A DNA stretch of 42,663 nt from MGBC163016 sp964462135 (GCA_964462135.1 CAYWWK010000017.1:1-42663), one strand, 5' to 3'; positions 1-8,826 are shown, numbered from the stretch's first letter. Made by a program: numbers and translations. The notes: generated by a model not told the origin, from the letters alone.

Positions 1-274
1 GGCTTAGGGGAAAGACCCTGAATTGGGGCTTGACTTATGATAGCTGGTCTACGGATGTGGTTTCGGTTCCTTGCGGAACCTCATGCATTCATTGCGAGCT
101 TATTCGGCATACGCCTCAACGCCCGTATCCTTCACAAGGGGAACCTATGGGTGTTGGGTTTTGTGCCGCCAAGGAGGCAACTCCGAAAAATCCGTACGGT
201 AAGCAACCCACGCAATGACTCCTGAAACGCCGTAGGTGCCAGCTTGCTGGCACTCGTAGAGGTCCATCCCGTCT

Positions 275-305
275 GGGTCGATCCGAGCGAAGCAGAGATC
301 GACCC
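275..305. repeat. Dispersed hairpin repeat, copy 1
   Basis: The unit reads GGGTCGATC-cgagcgaagcaga-GATCGACCC, a 9-bp stem. An almost identical copy lies at 1838-1868 in the same orientation, so the pair brackets the ATPase gene. A degenerate relative is seen near 20716-20755. This looks like a REP-like intergenic repeat of the host genome. Confidence 0.7.
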
Positions 306-360
306 AAGGTGCTGCTAATGTCTAAGTAGGCAGTGAAATCCGGATTTTCATTCTCGAAAC

Positions 361-435
361 ATGTCGCATATAACGATGTCAGAAGTTGAAAATGCGTCGC
401 AAACAAGTAATATAATCATATAAATTATGTCGCAT
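361..435 (+). promoter_or_regulatory. Promoter with paired ATGTCGCAT boxes
   Basis: A -35-like TTGAAA (386-391) and a perfect -10 TATAAT (411-416), 19 bp apart, lie just upstream of the ATPase gene at 453. Identical ATGTCGCAT boxes stand at 361-369 and 427-435, on either side of this promoter, and a looser one (atgcgtcgca) lies at about 392. This is the layout expected for a repressor that loops or covers the promoter. The binding protein is unknown; the HTH protein encoded at 1900-2568 is one candidate. Confidence 0.5.
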
Positions 436-452
436 GAAGGCGGGAGCAAACG

Positions 453-1814
453 ATGTCTCTGAAGCGAAGCGCGTACGAAAGCCTGCTCCAGTGGAAAGAG
501 AACCCTGATAAGCGTGCTCTTTTGGTGACAGGCGCACGTCAAGTGGGAAAAACCTATCTCATTCGTGAATTCGGCCAGAATGCATACAAGAACTTTCTGG
601 AAATCAACTTCATCGAGACCCCAAAAGCCAAGGACATCTTCGAAGGTGATCTCGATGTTCATACACTCATTGCAAACCTGACGGCCTTTACCGGCAAGGC
701 GCTCAGTCCAAGAGAAACGCTTGTCTTCTTGGATGAGATACAGGAGTGTCCTCGTGCTCGCACTGCCATGAAGTTTCTTGTAGAAGATGGGCGGTTTGAC
801 TACGTAGAGTCAGGATCACTTCTGGGTGTTGCATACAAGGAGGTGCCTTCGTACCCGGTGGGATACGAGCAGCATCTTCATATGTACCCGCTCACGCTCA
901 AAGAGTTCTTCTTGGCGGTTGGGCAGAATGAGGAAACGCTCAACTTGGTCGGGGAATGCGTGCGTACGCGGAAGGAAATCCCCAAAGCCATACACGAGCG
1001 GCTGTTGCGGGCTTTTTCGCTTTATATGGTGGTGGGTGGCATGCCTGCCCCTGTAGCGCTGCTCGAAGCCACATCTGACCTGTCGCAGGTGATGGAAATA
1101 CAGCAGGCCATCATTGAGCTCTATCGACAAGACATCACCAAATACGGAGCCAACAAGCCCCACATCAAAATGATCTTCGATTCCATTCCTGGGGAACTCG
1201 ACAAGAAGAACAAGCGATTCAAGCTGACTGATCTGGCAAAGAGTGCACGCATGGAGCGATACGCAAGTGATTTCATGTGGCTTGCTGATGCCGGGGTTGG
1301 TCTTCCTTGCTATAACGTGAAGGCACCGGAATTGCCCTTGTCGTTGAATGTCCAGCACAACCTCTTCAAGCTGTTCCTCTGCGATGTGGGTCTTTTATCA
1401 GCACAGGCTTCTGCAGATATACGGTTCGACCTTCTTCAGGGCAATCTCTCTGTGAACTGGGGCAGCATGCTTGAGAATGCTGTCGCTCAGGAACTTTTGG
1501 CTCACGGGTTCAACTTGCGGTACTTTGACAAATCAAAGTATGGGGAAATTGATTTCGTCATCGAGAAGGGGTCCGGGGTGCTTCCTATAGAGGCGAAGTC
1601 CGGAACTGATTACGCGCGGCATAAAGCGCTTGACAATGTCATGAGGGTGAAGGAATGGGGCATCGAAGAAGCCATCGTGTTCTGTCGTGGCAATGTGTAC
1701 GAACAGGGAAGGATCCTCTATCTTCCTTGGTATGCGATGATGTTTCTCATGAAGGAACGAGGGCCTCAGAAAATCAATCTGACAGAATATCTCGAACAAG
1801 CGCAAGTATCGTAG
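453..1814 (+). CDS. AAA-family ATPase with DUF4143 domain
   Basis: A 453-residue protein of the widespread AAA_14/DUF4143 family. Seen: a Walker A motif GARQVGKT (27-34), a Walker B LVFLDEIQ (90-97), an AAA_14 core to about residue 200, then the DUF4143 half. The C-terminus carries a nuclease-like E-x-D-F-V...I-E-A-K pattern (GEIDFVIEKGSGVLPIEAKSG), reminiscent of the PD-(D/E)xK fold. The length is normal for the family. ATG at 453 follows a purine-rich stretch (gcgggagcaaacg). Family members are common accessory genes of uncertain role, sometimes suspected of DNA-linked or defence functions; no reaction is established. The gene stands alone between two copies of a hairpin repeat, which suggests an acquired unit. 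Confidence 0.85.
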   Translation: MSLKRSAYESLLQWKENPDKRALLVTGARQVGKTYLIREFGQNAYKNFLEINFIETPKAKDIFEGDLDVHTLIANLTAFTGKALSPRETLVFLDEIQECPRARTAMKFLVEDGRFDYVESGSLLGVAYKEVPSYPVGYEQHLHMYPLTLKEFFLAVGQNEETLNLVGECVRTRKEIPKAIHERLLRAFSLYMVVGGMPAPVALLEATSDLSQVMEIQQAIIELYRQDITKYGANKPHIKMIFDSIPGELDKKNKRFKLTDLAKSARMERYASDFMWLADAGVGLPCYNVKAPELPLSLNVQHNLFKLFLCDVGLLSAQASADIRFDLLQGNLSVNWGSMLENAVAQELLAHGFNLRYFDKSKYGEIDFVIEKGSGVLPIEAKSGTDYARHKALDNVMRVKEWGIEEAIVFCRGNVYEQGRILYLPWYAMMFLMKERGPQKINLTEYLEQAQVS

Positions 1815-1837
1815 GGAAAAGTCGATCCGAACTGTAG

Positions 1838-1868
1838 GGGTCGATCCGAGCGAAGCGGAGATCGACCC
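1838..1868. repeat. Dispersed hairpin repeat, copy 2
   Basis: GGGTCGATC-cgagcgaagcgga-GATCGACCC differs by one base from the copy at 275-305. It sits between the convergent ATPase gene and the AlbA_2 gene, and could also act as a weak transcription terminator, although no T-run follows. Confidence 0.7.
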
Positions 1869-1899
1869 AATCGACCCGATCAACCTACCACCCAAAGAC

Positions 1900-2568
1900 C
1901 TATCGGTGCACCTTCCAATATCCGGCCTTGTCAGACCCTATCCGCTCGATCATTCCATATTCCTTCAAGCGCTTGAAGGAACGACGAACGGTGCTTTCGC
2001 TGATGCCCAGCAGCGATGCGATCTTCGGTGCCGTGGCACGACCGTTGGTGGCCAATATCTTCAGGACATACTCATCGGTATTGGTGAGGTAGATCTCCTT
2101 CGCCGCTGCGATGGAGCGCTCTTTGAATTCCGGGAGCGTCTTCGCTTTGCCAGCGCCCTTCTTGCCCTTCCCCTTTGTCTTGGGCGCGGGGGCAGCGTCC
2201 TCCTCGGGTTCAGGGAAGAGTCGCTTCTCAATCTCTGCACGCTGCAACGCTTCGTTTCCGCGGTCGGTGTAAAGGTAGTACACACCTTCGTACTCCAGCG
2301 GCTCATTGGCGGCAGGAATGCTTATCTCAAGGCAAAGATCGGTGCCCTCCATGATGGGTTCGGTGGGGCAAGAGAATCCAAACGCCTTTTGAGTGAGCTG
2401 CGGAATGCTTTCGAAGGTCTTGTACATGCGTCGGACATTGCGCGCGCGACTGCTTTCGGCGCCTCCGACGATAAGGCTTCCACCGCCTGCATTGGCAATC
2501 CCGCAAACAAGAGCAAGATCTTCATGTTTCCACTGCGTACGGTGTATTTCCATGGTCTGCTCTGACAT
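1900..2568 (-). CDS. Small AlbA_2 domain / winged-helix regulator
   Basis: A 222-residue protein. Residues 5-115 read like the AlbA_2 (Schlafen AlbA-like) DNA-binding domain: E...RxxWKxEDLALVCGIANAGGGSLIVG, later a YLYTDRGNEALQRAEI strand-helix. A Lys/Ala/Gly-rich linker follows (about 122-150, KTKGKGKKGAGKAK), then a winged helix (about 165-222) with a clear recognition pattern, APKIASLLGISESTVRRSFKRLKEYGMI. Usual AlbA_2 proteins exceed 400 residues and carry a RecG-like C-terminal half. This one keeps only the first domain and the wHTH, so it is a compact form, not an obvious truncation. The ribosome site TAGGAG precedes ATG at 2568. It is probably a transcription regulator; its targets are unknown. 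Confidence 0.75.
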   Translation of the reverse strand: MSEQTMEIHRTQWKHEDLALVCGIANAGGGSLIVGGAESSRARNVRRMYKTFESIPQLTQKAFGFSCPTEPIMEGTDLCLEISIPAANEPLEYEGVYYLYTDRGNEALQRAEIEKRLFPEPEEDAAPAPKTKGKGKKGAGKAKTLPEFKERSIAAAKEIYLTNTDEYVLKILATNGRATAPKIASLLGISESTVRRSFKRLKEYGMIERIGSDKAGYWKVHR

Positions 2569-2596
2569 GGTAATCTCCTATCTTTACCATGTCATT

Positions 2597-2625
2597 AGTA
2601 TAGCTTTTAGCTATCAATTTGTGAA
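2597..2625 (-). promoter_or_regulatory. Promoter of the AlbA_2 regulator with internal palindrome
   Basis: Read on the minus strand: TTCACA, 17 bp, TATACT, each 5 of 6 to the sigma-70 consensus. The spacer and -10 contain an inverted repeat ATAGCT-TTT-AGCTAT (2600-2614 on the plus strand). It is well placed to be an operator, possibly for autoregulation. Confidence 0.6.
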
Positions 2626-2788
2626 TTGGTGGCAATAGGGTAACGGTTCGATGTATTATTCCAACATCGGCATCAGTATGTCGAAGTGCGTGTATGTGCA
2701 AGTGGGTTTTGCACGTGGTTTCAAGGGGAAATCCAAGGGAAACGCGCACTGCTTTGCAAGAGGGAATCGAATGGGGAAGGAGGAGCAA

Positions 2789-3091
2789 ATGAAGATGGCT
2801 GTTGCATTTGGTAACGCTGTCAAGATGCAGGGCACGCGCCTGCAGAATTTGCTCACGGGGGGGGGATCTTCAAAACTAGCCCCGCAATCCACTGGTCACC
2901 AACCCAGTTCTGATTCGCATCTCGCACATTCAATCGATGGACAACTGAATAGCGCATCAAGGGCAGCCGGCCTTCTTTTCGGCTGCCCTTCTTTCGTCAT
3001 GCCCGCACATCCCTCTCAGGTGGTTGCGGGCGCTTCGTCTGTGGGATCGACTGCCCAATGCGGCGGCTTGTCTGTGTGGGGTTTGAGGTAA
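2789..3091 (+). other. Doubtful small ORF or leader ORF with a G9 tract
   Basis: A 100-codon frame begins with ATG at 2789 after an excellent ribosome site (GGAAGGAGGAGCAA) and ends with TAA at 3089-3091, ten bases before the start of the surface-protein gene. The first 23 codons look protein-like (MKMAVAFGNAVKMQGTRLQN). They run into nine consecutive G (2857-2865) and then low-quality sequence that also holds a terminator-like hairpin. In the other two frames after the G-run, stops come within about 20 codons. It may be a decayed gene, a leader peptide or chance; I do not claim a product. Confidence 0.25.
2959..2990 (+). terminator. Terminator-like hairpin in the leader of the MBG surface protein
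   Basis: AAGGGCAGCCG (2959-2969) pairs perfectly with CGGCTGCCCTT (2980-2990) across a 10-base pyrimidine-rich loop, followed by CTTTCG, a short T-tract. It lies about 110 bases upstream of the ATG at 3102 and no clear promoter is seen between the two. It could end the small ORF at 2789 or act as an attenuator. Confidence 0.5.
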
Positions 3092-3101
3092 GGAGAAGGG
3101 C

Positions 3102-6100
3102 ATGGGAATGTTAGAACGCCTCAGTGACGTCAAGGGGACGGTAGAAGGAAAGATCGTAGCCATTGTGCTTGCGGTCCTGTTGGTATTGCCGATGGCAAGC
3201 ATCAGCGCTTTCGCTGGTGGTCATGAAGATGATCCCGCAACGGCACCTGATGACACCGTTGAGGTTACCGCAACTGCCGAAGATACGGTCATTCCCGATA
3301 CCGGGGCTACACCGGTGGATGAAATCATTGGCGAAGACGAGGCCACGACCCCCAACGAAGAAGAGCCCGCTTCAACAGATGAGCCTGTTGGTGAAGATGA
3401 AGTTTCCGACGCAGTCGTTGCTCTTAATCTTGATGAGGGTGCCTTGGTCAAGCACGGCAACAAGACCTATACCGTCTACAGCGAGGAGATGGGTGTTTCT
3501 GCTACTGAGGATGTGAAGTTCACCGCAGAGGCAGAAGAGGGCTTCGCACTTGCTGAAGAAACACCAGTGATGCTGGTAGCCTTCGATGGCACCGAGACCG
3601 AACTGACTGCTGATGCAGACGGTGTCTATACCATCACCCCTGAGCAAGTTGCTCAGAATCTAGTCCTGCAGGTTCATACCGTTGCCATTGAAGTCCCTGC
3701 CATCGAAGAAAACACTGAAACGCCTGATCAAAGCCCCGTGGATGAGGCAGCCACCTTCAATGAGGAAAAGGCTGCGAAGACTGCTCCTGAATCCGCGAAA
3801 GCTGTTATAGAGGTGCCTTCCATCACATTCGAAGCCTGGTGCACGAGCAAGCGACTACTCGGTGATGTGACGCTTACCACGGACGTCGTCAACGCCGTGT
3901 ATCCCGGGCTGCTTGAAAGTGGCGGATTGAGTCCGGCGGCGTTTGCAAAAGCTACAACCACGGCCAGTGATGGTGGCAACTATGCATATAGCCATGCGCA
4001 GGTATTCCCCACCAAGAAGACTGATTTCGGCAAGGATCCCAACAATCACGCTACCCCAACCAACCAGACGACCAATGATTATTGCAATATGTACAACACC
4101 GCGGATGCTATCAGCGCACTTCGCTTCAACACGGAGAACGGAAAGTGGGAGGTGTTGAAAGGCGGCAGCTGGTCTTCTATCAACGGGTCAACGATGCAGC
4201 TTGTTAGCTACTATCGCGCCAAGCAGTCCATTGCAGGCGACGAGAACGAGGCAGTCTACAGCAAGGACTGGGCTAGTTCGGTCGATCAGTACAAGGATGG
4301 AAACGTTGGTGTCGGGAGTGCTGCTTGCGTAATTTATCAGTACTACGACCAAAACGGAAACAGGATTCCCGCTAAGAAGCTGCTTACGTTCTTCTACAGC
4401 AACAGCAAGTCAAAGGATAACGTGACCGTTTCGCCGAAATTGGGCTTTGAGATCGACAAAATAAAGCTCATGCCGCTCAAGGACAGCCGCGACACATGTG
4501 TTAATCATTACAAAACAGGAAGCTGCCCTAAGCATTCTGGGCATTCTAATGACGCTAATGATAAGAATTTCAAAAACGCCCCCATTCTAAAATACACTCC
4601 CCCCGCTAAGTTTGACAAAGTAAACGGAAACGAGGTTCAGAATCCGTTCACGATTCCGTGGAAAGAAGGCAGATGGGGAGATGACGTTCACGCTTGCGTC
4701 GTTGCGGTGAAGCTGAAGGATGCAACTGCCGAGAACCGCCTGTCCGTCAAGTATCTCGACAAGGATGGCAATGCAATCGAAGGTATCGCTCCGGTTTCAG
4801 ATCAGCCGGTCGTGTTGAAGGGTACCACTGAGAAACCAACGTGGTTCTCCTTCCTTGATCAGATCCAATCCTCTACCAAGGTCTCTGCTAAGCCTGGTTA
4901 TGTTGGACAAGGGGGAGTGCTTGTTCCCAAAAACGCTGAGCAGGAAATGATACCTATAGATTTAGATATTCAGAAACAGGGCTATGCAGCAGAACACTTC
5001 AAGGCTGAGGTTACCGGCGATAGCAACAATGTACTCAAGCTCTATTTCCACAAGATCTATGACATCACGTATGAGTGGAATCTTCCTGACGGTGCAGTTC
5101 TGGGAGAGGATGTTGCAGCCCAGAAGCCAAGCAATGTCATCGGGGCGGCTGAAGGCACCGACTATACCATCAGCAATCTTGAACAGGGTTTGAGGGCGTA
5201 TACCTATAGTACTAATGCTGATGGCACAAAGACCGTGACTGGTGTGTATCAGTTCTCTGGTTGGACCAAGAAGGATGACCCCACGACCGTTGTCTCTGGT
5301 GAAACCGGAAAGCTGGAACAGGACATCGCCCTCCAGGGCAAGTGGGAGCGTCTTACCTACTCAGCCACCATTACGGGTACAGGGAAGAAATATGACAGCG
5401 CACCTGCTGCGATCAGTGTTAACACCGAAGGCAAGGCCCTTGATGGGACTCCTGAATACGCCTATCGGACAGTGATCACGAACGAGGATGGCACGATCAT
5501 CTATGGCGAACCAGTCTCCTTCGACCCATCCAAAGATGAAGGTCCCACCGATGCGGGCACCTATGTGGTGTCTGTCAAATGGGCAGCAACGGACAGCCAG
5601 CCCGAGGTAACAGCAGAAAGCAGCCCCTTCGTTATCAAGCCGCGGACGATCACCATCACCAGTGCTGGTGACGAAAAGCTCTACGATGGTCAGCCGCTCA
5701 CCAAGAACGATCCGGATACAGACCTGACCATTGGCGCTGAAGGTGATGACGGCTTTGCCCCCAATGAGAGCTTCGCCTACAACATCACGGGTACCGTCAC
5801 CAATCCTGGCGAAAGCGTTGACAACGTGTTTGAGGTCAAAGCCGGATCATTAAACACGAAGCTTGAGAATTATGCGATCACCAAGGTCTACGGTACGCTG
5901 ATCGTGAACAGCCGTTCTGCCGATGACCTTAATCTTCTGGCAATCACGCTTACCCCGCGGTCACTCACAGTGCCCTATACCGGAACCGAGGTCAAGCTCA
6001 GCGGTATCGCTCAGATCAATGGCGAGCCAACCACCAACGATGAGTTCGTCATGAACGGCGTCACCTACAAGATTTCCAGCTATCGGTCTGGCATCGAGGG

Positions 6101-8030
6101 AACGAATGCTGGCACCTACAACAACAATATCAGCCCTGACGGACAATATGTGATCACCCAAGGCAGCACGGATGTCACCAGTCAGTTCAGCGTCAACGTT
6201 GCAAAAGCCGGTACGCTTACCATCACTCCACGGGAGATCACGCTGTCCTCTGAAAGCGGAACCAAGGTTTACAACGGGCAGCCGCTTATGAAGCCTGACG
6301 TGACAGTTGCTTCCGCCGAGCAGAATGTTCCGGAGGGCATCATTGCGGCTGACGAGCTGTTCAAGCAGGAATACAAGGCAGAAGCAACGGGTTCCATCAC
6401 CAATGTCTACGACGAGGACAATGGCAAAGTTGGCAATAACGTCATCGTGAAGACCACGTTGACAAGCGACACCACCCTTGAGTTCTTGGCCAAGAACTAC
6501 AAGATCGTCGATGAACAGCCCGGTACTCTGACGGTTACGCCGCGCAACATCGCTCCGACCGAGAACCAGGATGGCGTTGATCCCACCGATCCTGACTCTG
6601 GCTACCACCAGATGACCGTGGGCGATCTGGATCCCAAGCCATACAAGAAGGAGTCCTACGAGCCTGAGCAGAATCCTGTGGTCATGAATGGCATAGATGT
6701 GCTGAAGAAGGCCGCTGACGGTGTTGATCATCCGGACTACACACAGACTTCAACCTCGGCAATCGATGCAGGTGATGTGACTGTAACCATCACGGGCGAG
6801 GGCAATTACACCGGTACAGTCAAGGTTCCTTACGAGATCACACCCAAGGCTGTTGTGATCACAGTCAAGAATGCATGGAAGAAATACGGAACTCCTGACA
6901 GCGCGGTCAAGTTCGATGGCACCGTGGATGGCGTCATCACCGGTGATGTACTCGGTGACATTACGTACTATCGCGATCGTACGGGTTTGCAAGGGGATGA
7001 CATCAGCGATCCTGTTGGTGAATATGGTGAAGTGCTCAAGGCCAGTGTGAGCAACCTTAACACGAACTATACTTGGACGTTTACACCAGGCGAATTCAAC
7101 ATCACTCAGCTTGAGGCTCCAACCATCAATGTCAACAATGTGACGAAGATCTATGACGGACAGGCTTCATCCATCGAGGCAACGCTTGCTGGCGAGGATG
7201 CCAATAACTGGAAGCTCGAGTATTCAGTTGATGGCGGACAAACTTGGACCGAGGAGAATCCTGCCTACACGGATGTGAAGGTGAGCGAAGACGGTACACG
7301 GGCCTATGACGTTGAGGTTCGCGCGGTTCCCAAGGGCGACGCATCCAACTATGCCAATCCACCTGCAATCAACAGCGGTACTGTCACTATTGATCCTGCA
7401 GAAGTGACCATCCAGGTAGACAGCGCAACCAAGGTTGCCGGAACCGATGATCCTGAGTTCACGGGCACGGTCGAAGGGGAGATCAACGGCCATCCCATCA
7501 CTGGTCTGCACTTCTTCCGCAATGGCAATGATGAGGGAGTCGGAACCTATGCTGGAGTTCTTGAGGCGGCATTCGATGAGAATCCAAACTATGCAGTGAA
7601 GGTTGAGATGGGTGACTTCACCATCACGCCCATGGCTGTGCCGCCCACTGTTCCAACTGGTCCTGTTCCTCCGGCACCTGGTCCCATTGATGCCATCATC
7701 ACTTTCTTGGAGACTCCCGTCCTTGGTGGGCCTGGCGTCACGGCTGCTATTGGTGATGAGCCCACACCGTTGGGTGAAGGCGCTCCCGTTCAGGAGGAAA
7801 TCCAGGATGACGGCACTCCGTTGAGCACGTTCGATCATCCCTTCTGCTGGGTGCACTACTACATCATCCTGGGCATCATCATCACAGCTATCTATGGTGG
7901 TGGCGTGATCGTCCGGCGGTTGGGATACAACCACAAGATCAAGAAATACGAGGACGACGTGACAGGCAAGGAAAAGAAGAGAGGTCTTGCGACTGATCCC
8001 ACACCCGAACCAGTGAAGCCGGTCATCTAG
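3102..8030 (+). CDS. Giant MBG-repeat surface protein with C-terminal membrane anchor
   Basis: A 1,642-residue cell-surface protein. Residues 1-38 form a long signal sequence ending AFA, preceded by the conserved MGMLERLSDVKGTVEGK head shared with the proteins at 10418 and 21177. An acidic stretch follows (about 39-240). The next 300 residues, with scattered Cys/His, I do not recognise. A region of MBG-type repeats (about 750-1510) shows units starting like TITSAGDEKLYDGQPL, TLSSESGTKVYNGQPL and TINVNNVTKIYDGQ. A Pro-rich spacer and a TPVLG motif come next, then one membrane helix (about 1585-1605) and a charged tail with RR and YEDDV. There is no LPXTG motif. MBG proteins are typically adhesins or stalks, so an adhesion role is inferred. 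AAGGAGAA precedes the ATG; a strong terminator follows. Confidence 0.85.
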   Translation: MGMLERLSDVKGTVEGKIVAIVLAVLLVLPMASISAFAGGHEDDPATAPDDTVEVTATAEDTVIPDTGATPVDEIIGEDEATTPNEEEPASTDEPVGEDEVSDAVVALNLDEGALVKHGNKTYTVYSEEMGVSATEDVKFTAEAEEGFALAEETPVMLVAFDGTETELTADADGVYTITPEQVAQNLVLQVHTVAIEVPAIEENTETPDQSPVDEAATFNEEKAAKTAPESAKAVIEVPSITFEAWCTSKRLLGDVTLTTDVVNAVYPGLLESGGLSPAAFAKATTTASDGGNYAYSHAQVFPTKKTDFGKDPNNHATPTNQTTNDYCNMYNTADAISALRFNTENGKWEVLKGGSWSSINGSTMQLVSYYRAKQSIAGDENEAVYSKDWASSVDQYKDGNVGVGSAACVIYQYYDQNGNRIPAKKLLTFFYSNSKSKDNVTVSPKLGFEIDKIKLMPLKDSRDTCVNHYKTGSCPKHSGHSNDANDKNFKNAPILKYTPPAKFDKVNGNEVQNPFTIPWKEGRWGDDVHACVVAVKLKDATAENRLSVKYLDKDGNAIEGIAPVSDQPVVLKGTTEKPTWFSFLDQIQSSTKVSAKPGYVGQGGVLVPKNAEQEMIPIDLDIQKQGYAAEHFKAEVTGDSNNVLKLYFHKIYDITYEWNLPDGAVLGEDVAAQKPSNVIGAAEGTDYTISNLEQGLRAYTYSTNADGTKTVTGVYQFSGWTKKDDPTTVVSGETGKLEQDIALQGKWERLTYSATITGTGKKYDSAPAAISVNTEGKALDGTPEYAYRTVITNEDGTIIYGEPVSFDPSKDEGPTDAGTYVVSVKWAATDSQPEVTAESSPFVIKPRTITITSAGDEKLYDGQPLTKNDPDTDLTIGAEGDDGFAPNESFAYNITGTVTNPGESVDNVFEVKAGSLNTKLENYAITKVYGTLIVNSRSADDLNLLAITLTPRSLTVPYTGTEVKLSGIAQINGEPTTNDEFVMNGVTYKISSYRSGIEGTNAGTYNNNISPDGQYVITQGSTDVTSQFSVNVAKAGTLTITPREITLSSESGTKVYNGQPLMKPDVTVASAEQNVPEGIIAADELFKQEYKAEATGSITNVYDEDNGKVGNNVIVKTTLTSDTTLEFLAKNYKIVDEQPGTLTVTPRNIAPTENQDGVDPTDPDSGYHQMTVGDLDPKPYKKESYEPEQNPVVMNGIDVLKKAADGVDHPDYTQTSTSAIDAGDVTVTITGEGNYTGTVKVPYEITPKAVVITVKNAWKKYGTPDSAVKFDGTVDGVITGDVLGDITYYRDRTGLQGDDISDPVGEYGEVLKASVSNLNTNYTWTFTPGEFNITQLEAPTINVNNVTKIYDGQASSIEATLAGEDANNWKLEYSVDGGQTWTEENPAYTDVKVSEDGTRAYDVEVRAVPKGDASNYANPPAINSGTVTIDPAEVTIQVDSATKVAGTDDPEFTGTVEGEINGHPITGLHFFRNGNDEGVGTYAGVLEAAFDENPNYAVKVEMGDFTITPMAVPPTVPTGPVPPAPGPIDAIITFLETPVLGGPGVTAAIGDEPTPLGEGAPVQEEIQDDGTPLSTFDHPFCWVHYYIILGIIITAIYGGGVIVRRLGYNHKIKKYEDDVTGKEKKRGLATDPTPEPVKPVI

Positions 8031-8082
8031 GAAGCGGGTTTTTCATATCAGGTGGGGTCTGGTTGAGATCAGCCTCACGAGG

Positions 8083-8118
8083 CAGGGTCGGGAATGAGGA
8101 TTCCCGACCCTGTTTGTT
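8083..8118 (+). terminator. Rho-independent terminator
   Basis: CAGGGTCGGGAAT (8083-8095) and ATTCCCGACCCTG (8100-8112) form a perfect 13-bp stem with a 4-base loop, followed by TTTGTTTTTC. It ends the MBG surface-protein transcript. Confidence 0.9.
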
Positions 8119-8191
8119 TTTCAGGAGATTTTCGCAGGAGCGGATTCTCAATCCGCCCTCTACACCCTCTTGCATCAGCACTTTCTACGTG

Positions 8192-8238
8192 ATACTATCA
8201 AAAGATAATATCATCTACTAAAATACTATCAAAAGATA
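8192..8238 (+). promoter_or_regulatory. Twin operators upstream of the toxin-antitoxin pair
   Basis: The 16-bp sequence ATACTATCAAAAGATA occurs exactly twice, at 8192-8207 and 8223-8238, 31 bp apart (about three helical turns). Each copy contains a small inverted repeat TATC-AAAA-GATA. They lie immediately upstream of the antitoxin start at 8257 and are very AT-rich for this genome. They are the expected sites for autorepression by the XRE antitoxin. Confidence 0.7.
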
Positions 8239-8256
8239 CCATTATGAGGAGTTCGA

Positions 8257-8826
8257 ATGATGCAAGATCTGACGTCCCAGGAAATCAAAGACATCAGGGC
8301 AAAGTATGGCCTGTCGCAGAAATCATTCGCGCGAATCCTGGGGCTGGGAGAGGCAAGCGTGGCTCGCTACGAAGCTGGTCAGACACCCAGCAAGGCAAAC
8401 GCCAATCTCATTCGCGCTGCAAAGATCCCGCGCTTCATGCTTGACTGCTTGAAGCGAGATAGTGATGCCTTGGCACCGAAAGAACGTGACAAGGTGTCGA
8501 AGATCGTTTATGCCGAAGTCTATTTCGGGGAAGGGGAAGACGATATGGATATGACGCAGATGTACGAGATCACATTGTCCCAGGAGATACTGAACGAGAG
8601 AGCAGCAGAGATCATGGCAGAGCTTTTTCGCCTTGAGGCGTTGGCGCGGGAGAAGGGCGACACGGCTCAGGAGATGATCTTTGCTGACATGGCTGATCAG
8701 ATTGCATTGCTGAAGCCGACTATTGCCACCAGTCAGAATGCGAATCCGCAAAGGTTGTCGGAAATCAAGGGAGAACTTGATGCCTATACCGGGATTATCA
8801 CGAATTGCTTGAGGAAGGTGGCATAG
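8257..8826 (+). CDS. XRE/MqsA-type HTH antitoxin
   Basis: A 189-residue protein. Residues 3-65 are an XRE helix-turn-helix of the MqsA/YgiT C-terminal type (LTSQEIKDIRAKYGLSQKSF, then ARILGLGEASVARYEAGQ and a RFMLDCLKRD end). The rest is mostly helical and acidic (about 80-189) and probably binds the toxin encoded next. GAGGA precedes the ATG; a second ATG follows at once, so the start is 8257 or 8260. The stop lies three bases before the toxin start, which implies translational coupling. In the family the antitoxin neutralises the toxin and represses its own promoter; the twin repeats upstream fit that. The N-terminal zinc domain of true MqsA is absent, so the MqsA likeness covers only the HTH. 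Confidence 0.75.
   Translation: MMQDLTSQEIKDIRAKYGLSQKSFARILGLGEASVARYEAGQTPSKANANLIRAAKIPRFMLDCLKRDSDALAPKERDKVSKIVYAEVYFGEGEDDMDMTQMYEITLSQEILNERAAEIMAELFRLEALAREKGDTAQEMIFADMADQIALLKPTIATSQNANPQRLSEIKGELDAYTGIITNCLRKVA

Larger units (their letters stand above)
1..452. other. Non-coding, structured leader region of the window
   Basis: No convincing gene is seen. Short open frames at 30-218 and 37-225 overlap each other, have no good ribosome site and match nothing I know. The sequence is rich in small hairpins: GGTTCC-TTGC-GGAACC at 65-80, CCTT-CAC-AAGG near 129-139, and GTGCCAGC-TT-GCTGGCAC at 236-253. A small structured RNA in about 1-230 is possible, but I recognise no RNase P, tmRNA, SRP, 6S or riboswitch signature. 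The rest holds a dispersed hairpin repeat (275-305) and the promoter of the next gene. Confidence 0.3.

Noticed and set aside
5961..7934. Antisense frames over the MBG protein (5961-6731, 7224-7934)
   Set aside because: They mirror the repetitive coding strand and show no domain or ribosome site.
7840..8030. Sortase (LPXTG) anchor on the surface proteins
   Set aside because: No LPXTG-like motif precedes the helix and the tail after the Arg pair is far longer than in sorting signals.
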